Assembly: GCF_010367455.1 (NCBI RefSeq)
Contig: NZ_WRPR01000017.1
Span: forward strand, 1-61,301
DNA from: Candidatus Laterigemmans baculatus
GTDB lineage: Bacteria; Planctomycetota; Planctomycetia; Pirellulales; Pirellulaceae
Reading direction: 5' to 3'
Length of the DNA stretch: 61,301 bases
Shown here piece by piece: positions 15,679-24,066 of this stretch. Both the position numbers and the translations under genes were made by a program. The notes under the pieces were generated by a model that worked only from the letters and a program-made list of their open reading frames with translations, searched no databases and was not told where the DNA came from. Within the stretch, counting starts at the first letter, position 1, and the number at the start of each line of letters is the position of its first letter.

Positions 15679-16440
15679 ATGGATATCGCCAGCCTGGTCG
15701 GATTGATCCTGGCCATCGGATTGATTATCGGTTCGATCCTCATCGGCACTTCGCCGCTGTCGGCGTTCGTCGACGTGCCGTCGCTGCTGGTGGTCGTCGG
15801 CGGCGCGATCGCCGCGGCCCTGATCTGCTTTCCGCTGCGTTCGATCCTGGGGGCGCCGAAGGTCGCGATCAAAGTCTTCCTCAACAAGGACGAGGATCTT
15901 GCCAGCTTGGTCGCCGATCTGGTCGCGCTGGCCGAGACGGCTCGCCGCGATGGGCTGCTGGCGCTCGAAGGGAAGGTCGCCGAGATCTCCAATCCGCTGG
16001 TCCGCACCGGAATTCAGATGGCGGTCGACGGGAGCACGCCCGAAGTGGTCGAGGAAGTGCTGCGGACCGAAGTCAACGCGATCGCCACCCGGCACCGCGA
16101 AGGCAAGAGCATCATGGACCAGCTGGCGCGGTTCGCTCCGGCCTACGGGATGATCGGGACGCTGATGGGCTTGATCATGATGCTCAGCAACATGTCGGAT
16201 CCCTCGAGCATCGGGGCCGGGATGGCGGTGGCTCTGATCACGACGCTCTACGGAGCGATCATGGCCAACGTGTTCTTCTCGCCGTTCGCGGAAAAACTGG
16301 GCCTGCTCAGCCGTCAGGAGATGGTCGGGATGGAGATCGCCATCCGCGGCGTGCTGGCCATCCAGTCGGGAGAGAGCCCTCGGGCGATCGACCAAAAGCT
16401 GCAGACTTTCATCCCGCCCCGAAGTCGCAAGAGCGAGTAA
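15679..16440 (+). CDS. motA: Flagellar motor stator protein MotA
   Basis: 253 residues. Four membrane helices: two near the N-terminus (about 5-27 and 31-52) and two after 145 (PAYGMIGTLMGLIMML, with the Pro and the GTLMG motif of MotA/PomA, and MAVALITTLYGAIMANVFF). The cytoplasmic loop between them carries charged residues of the type that contact FliG. With MotB it forms the ion-driven stator. Start ATG 79 bases after the FlbD core and 13 bp past its stop, preceded by a purine-rich site (AGAAGAGAGAC). The last codons and stop lie inside a 17-bp tandem repeat. Confidence 0.95.
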   Translation: MDIASLVGLILAIGLIIGSILIGTSPLSAFVDVPSLLVVVGGAIAAALICFPLRSILGAPKVAIKVFLNKDEDLASLVADLVALAETARRDGLLALEGKVAEISNPLVRTGIQMAVDGSTPEVVEEVLRTEVNAIATRHREGKSIMDQLARFAPAYGMIGTLMGLIMMLSNMSDPSSIGAGMAVALITTLYGAIMANVFFSPFAEKLGLLSRQEMVGMEIAIRGVLAIQSGESPRAIDQKLQTFIPPRSRKSE

Positions 16441-16480
16441 GTCGCAAGAGCGAGTAAGTCGCAAGAGCGAGTAAGTCGCA
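16422..16480. repeat. 17-bp tandem repeat at the motA stop
   Basis: AAGTCGCAAGAGCGAGT occurs at 16422, 16439 and 16456, with a partial fourth copy at 16473. The motA stop codon (16438-16440) is formed at the junction of copies one and two. As 17 is not a multiple of three, the duplication could be tolerated only because it falls after a stop. Confidence 0.95.
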
Positions 16481-16494
16481 GGAACCGCTGAGCC

Positions 16495-17253
16495 ATGGAA
16501 CCGCAAGAAGACGAACCGATTCTGATCCCCGAGTGGGTGGTCACGTTTGGCGACATGATGTCGTTGCTGCTGACGTTCTTCATCATGCTGGTCTCGCTCA
16601 GCGAGATCAAAGAAGAGGAGCAGTACCAGGCGCTGGTCGAGTCGATGCGGCGGCAGTTTGGGTATGCGAATTCCCAGCAGAGTTTGGCTCCGGGCGATTC
16701 GCGTCCGCGGGCGACCGAGTTTCAGGTGATGGCGACCGTCGGGCGCGCCAAGCAGAAGGACCTGGCCAGCGGCGGCGTACCCGAGAAAGCGCCCCACGGC
16801 GAAGAGCAGCACGTGCGGATCATCCGCCCCGGGCGGCAGACCGCGGTCGGTACGGTGGTGTTCTTCGATGCCGGAGCGACCGAACTCGACCCGGCCGCCA
16901 CCCGGGCTCTGGCCGCTCTGGCCGAACGGCTCCGGGGCAAGCCGCAAAAGATCGAAGTCCGCGGGCACACGACCCCGGAGGTCGCCGCCCGAGCCTTGCA
17001 CGTCACCGACCCGATGGACATGGCCTACGCGCGGTGCGGAGCGGTGATGCGGTACCTGGTCGAAGAGCAGCAGATCGAGCCGCACCGCTTCCGGTTATCC
17101 ACCGCTGGCGATCACGAACCGATGTTCCGGGAAGGCGATCCGGAAAAAGCGAGCAAGAATTCACGGGTCGAAGTCTTCTTGCTCGATGAGACCAGCGCCG
17201 ATCTGCAAGACGCGGTGCCAAATCGCGACCGAAATCCGTCCGCCAACCGCTAA
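16495..17253 (+). CDS. motB: Flagellar motor stator protein MotB
   Basis: 252 residues. One N-terminal helix with WVVTFGDMMSLLLTFFIML, where the Asp (residue 20) is the ion-binding residue of MotB. A linker leads to a C-terminal OmpA-like peptidoglycan-binding domain (about 115-240; VVFFDAGATELDPAAT, KIEVRGHTTPE, SRVEVFLLDE). The usual GHTD is GHTT here, a small departure. It anchors the stator to the cell wall. A long polar tail follows the domain. The gene is 14 bp past the tandem repeat after motA. Confidence 0.93.
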   Translation: MEPQEDEPILIPEWVVTFGDMMSLLLTFFIMLVSLSEIKEEEQYQALVESMRRQFGYANSQQSLAPGDSRPRATEFQVMATVGRAKQKDLASGGVPEKAPHGEEQHVRIIRPGRQTAVGTVVFFDAGATELDPAATRALAALAERLRGKPQKIEVRGHTTPEVAARALHVTDPMDMAYARCGAVMRYLVEEQQIEPHRFRLSTAGDHEPMFREGDPEKASKNSRVEVFLLDETSADLQDAVPNRDRNPSANR

Positions 17254-17269
17254 CTCAAGGAGAGCACCG

Positions 17270-17833
17270 ATGGCTGAGAAACCCAAGCCCGACACCGATT
17301 CGGCCGCGGCCGAGGAAGCGGCTTCCAAACCGGCTGGCGCTGGCAAGTACGTGATGGTCGGCTTCATCTCGACGTTGATGGTGATCGAGACCGCGCTGTT
17401 CTTCTTCCTCGTCCCGAGCGGAGAAGAGGTCGCCGCCTTGGCCGAAGCTCGCTTGGTCCAACGCGTTCAGGCTGGCGAGCAAGACGCGGCCGAACAGGAA
17501 AGCGAAGAAAACCAGGTCCAGGAATTCGACCTTGGCTCGTTCGGTGAAACCTTCAGCCCGATCGATGCCGACAACCGCTACCGCGTCGAATTTCGCCTGT
17601 TCGGGCTGGTGAAGCAGAAGGACGTCGAAAAACTGACGACCGAATTCGACGCCAAAGCCGGTCGGCTCCGCCATGCGATCCGGATGAAGGTTCGCAACAG
17701 CGAGCTGAGCGAGCTCGAAGAGAATCAACTGGGATTGCTTCAGCGTCGCATTTTGACGACATGTAACCATTTGCTCGAGGACGATCTCCTGCTGTCGGTC
17801 GGTTTTAACGATTACCAAGTCTTCCAGGAGTGA
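17270..17833 (+). CDS. fliL: Flagellar basal-body protein FliL
   Basis: 187 residues from ATG 17270 (AAGGAGAG upstream). A polar N-terminus, one membrane helix (about 28-48, [20 protein letters not shown]), an acidic linker rich in Glu/Gln, and a C-terminal periplasmic domain that begins with [20 protein letters not shown] and ends [13 protein letters not shown]. This is the FliL layout. FliL encircles or stabilises the stator near MotB. Its stop lies in the first copy of a 17-bp duplication. Confidence 0.85.
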   Translation: MAEKPKPDTDSAAAEEAASKPAGAGKYVMVGFISTLMVIETALFFFLVPSGEEVAALAEARLVQRVQAGEQDAAEQESEENQVQEFDLGSFGETFSPIDADNRYRVEFRLFGLVKQKDVEKLTTEFDAKAGRLRHAIRMKVRNSELSELEENQLGLLQRRILTTCNHLLEDDLLLSVGFNDYQVFQE

Positions 17834-17864
17834 TCGCCTCGCCACGGTGATCGCCTCGCCACGG
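17831..17864. repeat. Perfect 17-bp tandem duplication at the fliL stop
   Basis: TGATCGCCTCGCCACGG is present at 17831-17847 and 17848-17864. The first TGA is the fliL stop, and the second copy merges into the fliN ribosome-binding site (ACGGAGGGA). Confidence 0.95.
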
Positions 17865-17876
17865 AGGGAACCCGCG

Positions 17877-18359
17877 ATGAGCGACGAACAGGATCCGCAG
17901 GACGCCAGCAGCGGCCCCACCGCGGGCGGTGCCGAGCGGGCGAGGGCTGAAGGGCTCGACAAAGACAGCATCGAATCGCTGCTGCAGCAGGCCGAGAGCG
18001 GGATTGCCGAGGCGGCCGGCGGTTCGCAAGGTGGAGGGGCTTCGCAGGGTGCGGGCTCGGCTCCGCCCACGGCTTTCGAACTGGGGGAACTCGAGCCGGG
18101 GGAAATCAACGGCCCCGGCCAATCGCTCGATCTGCTCGGCGACGTCGAACTCGATCTGCGAATCGAACTGGGTCGGACGATGATGCGGCTCGAGGACGTG
18201 CTGGAGCTGCGCGGCGGTTCGGTTGTGGTGCTCGATAAACTCGCCGGCGATCCGGTCGACATTTTCGTCAACGGTCGGCTCGTCGCCCGCGGCGAAGTCC
18301 TCGTGATGAACGACAACTTCTGCGTCCGCGTCACCGAGCTGGCCGGCTCGCTCGTTTAG
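17877..18359 (+). CDS. fliN: Flagellar switch protein FliN
   Basis: 160 residues from ATG 17877, preceded by GGAGGGA. The C-terminal 75 residues are a SpoA domain: [58 protein letters not shown] and VRVTEL, the standard FliN order. The first 80 residues are an acidic, Gly/Ser-rich extension. FliN forms the lower C-ring with FliM and FliG. fliM, which normally precedes fliN, is not here, and no FliM-type N-terminus is fused to this protein. Confidence 0.93.
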   Translation: MSDEQDPQDASSGPTAGGAERARAEGLDKDSIESLLQQAESGIAEAAGGSQGGGASQGAGSAPPTAFELGELEPGEINGPGQSLDLLGDVELDLRIELGRTMMRLEDVLELRGGSVVVLDKLAGDPVDIFVNGRLVARGEVLVMNDNFCVRVTELAGSLV

Positions 18360-18377
18360 GCCCCGGAGTCCGCTGCT

Positions 18378-19121
18378 ATGCGATGGATCGCCACCCTCTG
18401 CCTCGCTCTCGCCGCGCTGCTCGGCTCCCAGTCGCTCGCTCCTCAGCCGCTCAGGGCCCAAGGCCAGTTCAGAGCCCAAGACCACTTCAGAGCCCAGGAC
18501 CAGCTGGTGCGACCGACCGGCGTCGCGCTGGCGCCGACCGGCGGGTCGAGCGCGGAACCTGTTGCGGAGCCGAGCGTGGACGTGGCCGCGGAGCTCGCCG
18601 CGGAGCAGGGGAGGGAGTCGAGCGAAATCCCCGGTACGGGTTTCGATTCGCTCTCGGTCCCGCTCAAGCGGAGCGAGCGTGGCGGCGAGCGGCCGGCGGC
18701 CAGCGAGGGATGGTGGGGCGGACCAGTTGCCAAGATCACCGGCGGACTGGCGGTCACGCTGGGGTTGTTTGCGGTCCTGGTCGTCCTCGCCCGCCGCGGC
18801 GGCGGCGTGCATCTCCGCGGGCTGCCGCGGGAAGCTTTCGAGGTCATCGGACAGACTGCGATTGGACCGCGCCAACGACTGCTGGTCGTCCGCGTCGGGT
18901 CGCAAGCGCTGGTCGTCGGTACTTCGCCCTCTGGCATCCATCGCTTGGCGCAGATCGACGATCCCGACGAAGCGGGGCAGTTGATCGCCCAGTGCCGCGG
19001 AACCGGCTCGCAGGCCGCCTTCCGATCGACGCTCGACGAGCTGGAGCGGCAGCGAGTCGCACCGGGATTCGTCGACGACGCCCCGCCCGCCCGATCCGGG
19101 AACCTCTTCCTGCGAGCGTAA
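18378..19121 (+). CDS. fliO: Flagellar export protein FliO
   Basis: 247 residues. A signal-like N-terminus (about 1-27), a variable segment with three 18-bp-encoded FRAQDH-type repeats (nucleotides 18452-18505), a membrane helix (about 117-140, ITGGLAVTLGLFAVLVVLA), and the conserved FliO domain: REAFEVIGQTAIGPRQRLLV, VRVGSQALVVGTSPSGIHRL. FliO helps assemble the FliP ring of the export gate. fliP, normally adjacent, lies 3.5 kb away after an unrelated block. Confidence 0.85.
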   Translation: MRWIATLCLALAALLGSQSLAPQPLRAQGQFRAQDHFRAQDQLVRPTGVALAPTGGSSAEPVAEPSVDVAAELAAEQGRESSEIPGTGFDSLSVPLKRSERGGERPAASEGWWGGPVAKITGGLAVTLGLFAVLVVLARRGGGVHLRGLPREAFEVIGQTAIGPRQRLLVVRVGSQALVVGTSPSGIHRLAQIDDPDEAGQLIAQCRGTGSQAAFRSTLDELERQRVAPGFVDDAPPARSGNLFLRA

Positions 19122-19183
19122 GTACGTCAGGCTATCGAGCCTGACCTGTCTCGCGCGCACCAGCCGCGGAGCGGCGGCATACA

Positions 19184-19342
19184 ATAGCCAGGGGCGCGAG
19201 CCCCTGGTTAACGTGGCCCCACAAATCCCCCCACAGCCCCAGCGGGGCGACACAGACACCCACGCCGCAATTGTGTCGCCCCGCTGGGGCTGTGGGGGAC
19301 GTAATTTGGCCTCACAACCCAGGGCTTGCGCCCTGGGCTATT
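19184..19342. repeat. Large fold-back (inverted) repeat element
   Basis: The inner arms at 19228-19254 and 19272-19298 are perfect 27-bp reverse complements (core CCCCAGCGGGGCGACACA). The outer arms (AATAGCCAGGGGCGCGAG at 19184 and its near-complement ending GCCCTGGGCTATT at 19342) match imperfectly, and each also forms its own hairpin. The element separates the convergent fliO and nagA-like genes and could stop transcription from both sides. Confidence 0.92.
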
Positions 19343-19374
19343 CTCTATCGTCCCTCCGGGACTGCCCCTCGTTC

Positions 19375-20334
19375 TCAGCTACCGAGCAGGCGGCGGGGGT
19401 TGGTGATCGTCCAGCGATCGAACGCTTCGGAGCCGATTCCAAGCTGGGTTTGCAGCACTTCCCGCATCCGCTTGAGCGTTGCGGCCGAGCCGGCAAAGTG
19501 CGTCCGATCGGCGGACCAAGCGGCCCCTGCCTCGTCGACTTCCACCGTTTGGTTGGCGAACTGGAAGCGGCCCGGTCCGAGTCCGGCGGCAAGCATCGCA
19601 TCGCTGACGATGATGATGTGCTCGTCGGGGACCCGCCGCAGGTAGTTCGAAAGCGCCGGGGCGGGGATGTGGTGCCCGTCGGCGATGAACGAGACGTAGA
19701 GCTGCTCGGAGAGGCTCAGCACGCGTTGGATGATGTTGTCGTGCCGATGGAGCAGTCCGGGGCAGCCGTTGCCGAGGTGGGTGAACAGCTGCAATCCGGC
19801 ATCGATCGCCCGCCGCAACTGGTCGAGCGAAGCGTTGCTGTGTCCGGCGGCGACGGTGATCCCGCGGCTCCGCAGTTCGGCGGTGACGCGGGCGTCGTCA
19901 TCCATCTCGGGGGCCAGCGTCACGAGCCGCGCGTGCCCGCCGGCCGCTTCGAGCAGCTGCTCGACGGCGCCCATTTCGGCTCGCCGCACGGCGTCGGCCG
20001 GATGGGCTCCAACGTAGCCCTCGACCGGGCTGATGAACGGCCCTTCGATGTGCAATCCGGCGATCATCGCGGCAACCAGCGGGTCGCTATCGATCCAGCC
20101 GGCCAGCTTCGCCAGCCGCGCGGACATCTGGGGCAGCTGGTCGGTGATCACGGTCGCCAGGATCGCGCCGACGCCGTCGCTCTCGAGCTGGCGGCAGACC
20201 GCGTGGACTTCTTCGAGCGTGAGGCTATCGGCGTTGAAGTCGATTCCCGCGTAGCCGTTGACCTGCAGGTCGACCGGCAGCGTGCCGTCGTCCTGGCCGG
20301 AGATCGGCGGAGTCTGGAGTTGCGAAGTGCTCAT
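19375..20334 (-). CDS. NagA-like N-acetylglucosamine-6-phosphate deacetylase
   Basis: 319 residues, about 60 short of typical NagA because the N-terminal beta-sandwich strands are missing. The barrel motifs are present in order: [24 protein letters not shown] (Glu metal ligand), VAAGHSNA (His), FTHLGNG (family THLFNAM, here altered), IIIVSDAML (catalytic Asp). It should deacetylate GlcNAc-6-P to GlcN-6-P, the substrate of the gene directly upstream. The start overlaps the nagB stop by 4 bp, so the pair is translationally coupled and forms a two-step amino-sugar catabolic operon. Confidence 0.85.
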   Translation of the reverse strand: MSTSQLQTPPISGQDDGTLPVDLQVNGYAGIDFNADSLTLEEVHAVCRQLESDGVGAILATVITDQLPQMSARLAKLAGWIDSDPLVAAMIAGLHIEGPFISPVEGYVGAHPADAVRRAEMGAVEQLLEAAGGHARLVTLAPEMDDDARVTAELRSRGITVAAGHSNASLDQLRRAIDAGLQLFTHLGNGCPGLLHRHDNIIQRVLSLSEQLYVSFIADGHHIPAPALSNYLRRVPDEHIIIVSDAMLAAGLGPGRFQFANQTVEVDEAGAAWSADRTHFAGSAATLKRMREVLQTQLGIGSEAFDRWTITNPRRLLGS

Positions 20335-21092
20335 GCCGCTTCGGTCTTTTGGCGGGTTCCCGGGCTCAGCTTCGAGGCGGCCGCTTCGTCGATCACCAGG
20401 CAGGTGCCCGAGTGGGTTTGCAGGATGCTGGCCGGGACCTCGGGGGTCACCGGACCTTCGAGCGTGTTGCGGACCGCTTCGCTCTTCCGCTCGTCGGGAA
20501 CGCTGCAGTAGATCGAGCGGGAGCGGAGGATCTGCCGCACCGACATGCTGATCGCTTGCTTGGGGACTTCGTCGAGCGAGCCGAACCAGCCTTCGCCGAC
20601 TTGCTGCTGGCGGCAGGCTTCGTCGAGGTTGACGATCAAGTAGGGCTGTTCGGTTTCGAAGTCGGCCGGCGGATCGTTGAAAGCGAGGTGCCCGTTCTCG
20701 CCGATCCCGATCAGAGCCACGTCGACCGTGACGGCGGCCACTTTTGGCCCAACGCGATCGATTGTAGCCTGAGGGTCTTGGTCGCCGCGGAGATAGTGGA
20801 AGTCGGCCAAGGGGACTTTTTCGACGAACCGCTCACGCAAGTACTTGCAGAAACTCGCCGGGTGGTCGTCCGAGATCCCGACGTATTCGTCTAAATGGAA
20901 CCCGGTAACTTTCGACCAATCGATTTCGCTATGTTTCACCAGAGCATCCAAGACCTCGAACTGTGAGGCCCCGGTCGCGACGATCAAGAACGCCTCGCCG
21001 CGGGCTTCGATCGCTGCGCAAAGGTCGGCGGCCGCATGGCGGGCGGCCCAGCTGCCCATGGCTTTGGGATCAGACGCTAAAATCGTTCGCAT
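20331..21092 (-). CDS. nagB: Glucosamine-6-phosphate deaminase (NagB family)
   Basis: 253 residues. [17 protein letters not shown] is the phosphate-binding loop, [11 protein letters not shown] carries the catalytic Asp-Glu pair, and [19 protein letters not shown] is the NagB signature. The C-terminal [20 protein letters not shown] is also family-typical. It converts GlcN-6-P to fructose-6-P and ammonia. First gene of the two-gene operon with the NagA-like enzyme; the divergent transporter gene starts 42 bp away. The pair would channel amino sugars, possibly from cell-wall or chitin turnover, into glycolysis. Confidence 0.92.
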   Translation of the reverse strand: MRTILASDPKAMGSWAARHAAADLCAAIEARGEAFLIVATGASQFEVLDALVKHSEIDWSKVTGFHLDEYVGISDDHPASFCKYLRERFVEKVPLADFHYLRGDQDPQATIDRVGPKVAAVTVDVALIGIGENGHLAFNDPPADFETEQPYLIVNLDEACRQQQVGEGWFGSLDEVPKQAISMSVRQILRSRSIYCSVPDERKSEAVRNTLEGPVTPEVPASILQTHSGTCLVIDEAAASKLSPGTRQKTEAA

Positions 21093-21134
21093 TCGCTCTA
21101 CCTACGCTGATAATTTGGGACGGTCATTTCTACA

Positions 21135-22532
21135 GTGAAACTATCTGAAAATTCTCTCAATTCGCCAACCGGGGACCCCAAAACAGTGGAAGACGCTCCC
21201 GACACGCCACCCGGCACGACCGCTCCCACCGCTGCGGATGCGAAATCAGGCGGTTTTCTCAGCAGCCTGCTCCGCATCGGACCGGCCGTGGTCGTGGCTG
21301 CCGTGGTGCTCGGGCCGGGGAGTATCGTCGGAGCCAGCCGGATCGGCACCCAGTACGGCTACCAGTTGCTGTGGGTCGTCCCGGTCGCCGGCTTGCTGAT
21401 GGTCTCGATGACGATCGCTTCGATGGCGATCGGAGTGCTCGGTCGTGTGACTCCGACGCAGGCGGTTGCCGAGCGGTTTGGGCGGCTGGCGGCCGTCGTG
21501 GTTGGCGGGATGGTGATGATCGCGGTGACGCTGTTCCAAGCCTCCAACAACAATGCACTGCTGATGGCCCTGGAGGGTTTTGGGTTCGGGGTCGCCGGCG
21601 AGACGCCGACGCTCGGCAGCCAATTGCTCCGCTGCCTCTCGCTGCTGGTTGTCAATCTGCTGGTGATCGGCCTATTGATGGCGGGCCGCCGCGATCTGTA
21701 TCGCAACGTCGAGCGGGCGATGGCGGTGTTGGTCGGGATGATGGTTTTGGCGTTCGCGATCAACTTGGTCGCCGCCAAGCCGACCCTCTCGGGGATCGGT
21801 GGAGGGTTGGTCCCCAAGGTAGCCGAGAGCACGGGCGGTGAAGGTTTGGCCTGGCTCGCCGTCGGAGCCCTGATCGCGACGACTTTCTCGGTGGCTGCGG
21901 CTTACTACCAGTCGTACCAGGTCCGCGAAAAGGGCTGGACGGGCCGCGATCTGCGGCTGGGGATCACCGACTCGGCGATTGGGATCGGGACGCTGACGGT
22001 CGTCACGATGATGATCCTGGTCACCGCCGCGGCGGCTCTGTTTGGGAAGATTCCGGTCTCCGAGTTGACCGACGCGGCGGCGGTGGCACGAGCGCTCGAG
22101 CCGCTGTTCGGTTCCTGGGCCCGGATCGTATTCTCGGTCGGGATCATGGCCGGAGCGGTCAGCTCGTTCGTCGTCAACGCGATGGTCGGAGGCGTGATTT
22201 TCTCCGACAGCATCGGTACCGGGACAGCGATGAACTCCACCGGCGTGCGGATTTGGACGGTCGCCGCGTTGCTCTTCGGCTGGATGGTCGCTTCGGCAGC
22301 GATCCTGACCGGCGTCGATCTGGTCAGCTTCATCATCGTCGCCCAGGCGCTGACCGTCTTCGCCCTGCCGGTGCTGGCCGGCGTGCTCGTCTGGCAGCTG
22401 CACTCGCTGCCCCAGACGAAGGAGTTGCGGGTGCCGATGTGGGTCACGCCGATGTGCTGGATCGGATTGCTGGTCGTCGTCGGAATGGCGATCCGCACCG
22501 CAATGCAGTTGATCGAGCGGTTCAGCAGCTGA
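21135..22532 (+). CDS. Divergent Nramp-like membrane transporter
   Basis: 465 residues with about 11 membrane helices after a 40-residue polar N-terminus. The first helix reads AVVVAAVVLGPGSIVGASRI, matching the Nramp helix-1 position, but the metal-binding DPGN is GPGS. The helix-6 region reads SSFVVNAMVGGVIFSDS, lacking the usual MPH. Both changes argue against classical Mn2+/Fe2+ transport; Nramp-related carriers of Mg2+, Al3+ or unknown substrates have similar losses. Divergent from nagB with only 42 bp between starts, so shared regulation is plausible. Confidence 0.75.
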   Translation: MKLSENSLNSPTGDPKTVEDAPDTPPGTTAPTAADAKSGGFLSSLLRIGPAVVVAAVVLGPGSIVGASRIGTQYGYQLLWVVPVAGLLMVSMTIASMAIGVLGRVTPTQAVAERFGRLAAVVVGGMVMIAVTLFQASNNNALLMALEGFGFGVAGETPTLGSQLLRCLSLLVVNLLVIGLLMAGRRDLYRNVERAMAVLVGMMVLAFAINLVAAKPTLSGIGGGLVPKVAESTGGEGLAWLAVGALIATTFSVAAAYYQSYQVREKGWTGRDLRLGITDSAIGIGTLTVVTMMILVTAAAALFGKIPVSELTDAAAVARALEPLFGSWARIVFSVGIMAGAVSSFVVNAMVGGVIFSDSIGTGTAMNSTGVRIWTVAALLFGWMVASAAILTGVDLVSFIIVAQALTVFALPVLAGVLVWQLHSLPQTKELRVPMWVTPMCWIGLLVVVGMAIRTAMQLIERFSS

Positions 22533-22635
22533 GAGCCCCGCTGGCTCCGAGAATCGGGCTTTCGCCGCGATCGGTCCGACGCGTATTCTCGTGGAACCAA
22601 AAGGGTTCCACGGCCGCGGGAAAGGATGTTCGCGG

Positions 22636-23643
22636 ATGTTCCGAAAGCTGTTGTGCAGCGCGATAGGGCTGTTGGCCGCTGCGATCGCAGCGCCGTCGCT
22701 CGCCGTCGCGCAGTCGACGACAGAGGCGAGCCGCTTGCTCGACCCCGAGCTGTCGGTCGAAGCGGTGCTGGGCGAGCCGCAGCGAAGCGATTCGGGTTTA
22801 ACTGGATCGGGGCTGGCGGGATCGGGGCTGGCGGGATCGGGGCAAAACGCTTCGGGAGCCGGGGCGCAAATCCTGCTCCCCACGCCGCTCTCGGTCGGGG
22901 GGCCAGCGGGTGAAGGGAGCATCGACCCGGCGTTCGAGTTCGCCCTCGGCGGTCCCGAGCGGTGGACCAGCCCGGAGGGGCTTTCAGGATCGCTGCAGAT
23001 CGTCCTGCTGTTGACCGTGCTGAGCATGGCTCCGGCGGTGCTGTTGATGACGACCTGTTACGTGCGGATCATCGTCGTCCTCGGTTTGCTCCGCCAAGCG
23101 CTCGGGCTGCAGTCGTTGCCGCCGAGCCAAGTGATGACCAGCATCGCGCTGTTCATGACCCTGTTCGTGATGACGCCGGTCTGGAACCAGGTCTACACCG
23201 ACGCGATCGAGCCCTACACGAATCCCGAGGTCGAGATGTCGACCGAGGAGGCGTGGGAGGCGGGGACGTTGCCGATCCGGCAGTTCATGGCTCGGCAAAT
23301 CGAAGCGGCGGAGAACCACGACGACATCCACCTGTTCTCCCGCTACGCGAATCCCGACGAGCCGCTTCCGGAGACCTACGGCGACGTGCCGATCCGCGTG
23401 CTCCTGCCGGCCTACATGCTGAGCGAGCTGAAGACCGCCTTTCTAATGGGCTTTCAGATCTATTTGCCGTTCTTGATCGTCGACTTGGTGGTTGCCAGCG
23501 TGACGATCTCGATGGGGATGTTGATGTTGCCGCCGGCAGTGATTTCGCTGCCGTTCAAGTTGCTGTTGTTCGTGCTGGTCGACGGCTGGCGGTTGGTCGT
23601 GGAGATGTTGCTGACCAGTTTTGGCACGCTCCCGCTGTCATAG
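22636..23643 (+). CDS. fliP: Flagellar export gate protein FliP
   Basis: 335 residues from ATG 22636. A signal peptide (about 1-27) and a variable region with a 15-bp-unit GSGLA repeat (nucleotides 22804-22845) precede the FliP core: LLLTVLSMAPAVLLMTTCYV, RIIVVLGLLRQALG, FMTLFVMTPVWNQVY, LLPAYMLSELKTAFLMGFQI, FLIVDLVVASVTISMGMLML, PPAVISLPFKLLLFVLVDGW. FliP forms the five-subunit core of the export gate with FliQ and FliR. The N-terminal extension is longer than in most homologues. First gene of fliP-fliQ-fliR-flhB. Confidence 0.95.
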   Translation: MFRKLLCSAIGLLAAAIAAPSLAVAQSTTEASRLLDPELSVEAVLGEPQRSDSGLTGSGLAGSGLAGSGQNASGAGAQILLPTPLSVGGPAGEGSIDPAFEFALGGPERWTSPEGLSGSLQIVLLLTVLSMAPAVLLMTTCYVRIIVVLGLLRQALGLQSLPPSQVMTSIALFMTLFVMTPVWNQVYTDAIEPYTNPEVEMSTEEAWEAGTLPIRQFMARQIEAAENHDDIHLFSRYANPDEPLPETYGDVPIRVLLPAYMLSELKTAFLMGFQIYLPFLIVDLVVASVTISMGMLMLPPAVISLPFKLLLFVLVDGWRLVVEMLLTSFGTLPLS

Positions 23644-23655
23644 TTTGCGTATTTT

Positions 23656-23767
23656 TGAGCCGACGGCGCTAGCCGCGGGTTCGGTCGCGCTGCCGAACGG
23701 CGGACCGGATTGGGCCCGAGGCTAGCGCCTGCGGCTCAGGGGCCCGAGGCTAGCGCCTGCGGCTCAG
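23656..23767. repeat. GCTAGCGCC palindromic element, copy 2
   Basis: The left arm at 23656-23681 is the exact reverse complement of the 26-bp unit at 2293-2318 and 54673-54698. The right side is a perfect 28-bp tandem duplication (23712-23739, 23740-23767) built on GGCCCGAGGCTAGCGCC and GCGGCTCAG. The element fills the gap between fliP and fliQ, inside what should be a continuous operon. Confidence 0.92.
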
Positions 23768-23799
23768 GGGATATACGGAAAGGTCAACCGAGGGAGCGG

Positions 23800-24066
23800 A
23801 TGGAAACGAGCGTCGCAGTCGATTTGGTTCGTGAAACGCTGATCGGTGCAGTGATCATCGGGGCCCCGGTGTTGCTGGTGGGGATGATCGCGGGCTTGGT
23901 CATCGGGCTGCTGCAGGCGTTAACGCAGGTCCAGGACCAGACGGTGTCGTTCGTGCCCAAGATCCTGGCGATGGCCGCGGCACTGATCGCCTGCCTGCCG
24001 TGGTTGATCGAGCGGATGCTCGAGCTGACCCGGCTGGCGTTCGAGAACGCTGCCCTGGTCCACTGA
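23800..24066 (+). CDS. fliQ: Flagellar export gate protein FliQ
   Basis: 88 residues from ATG 23800, preceded by CGAGGGAG. Two membrane helices: LIGAVIIGAPVLLVGMIAGL and FVPKILAMAAALIACLPWLI, separated by the conserved GLLQALTQVQDQTVSFVPK loop of FliQ. Small, complete and of the usual length. The stop (TGA) overlaps the fliR start by one base, so the two are coupled. Confidence 0.95.
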   Translation: METSVAVDLVRETLIGAVIIGAPVLLVGMIAGLVIGLLQALTQVQDQTVSFVPKILAMAAALIACLPWLIERMLELTRLAFENAALVH

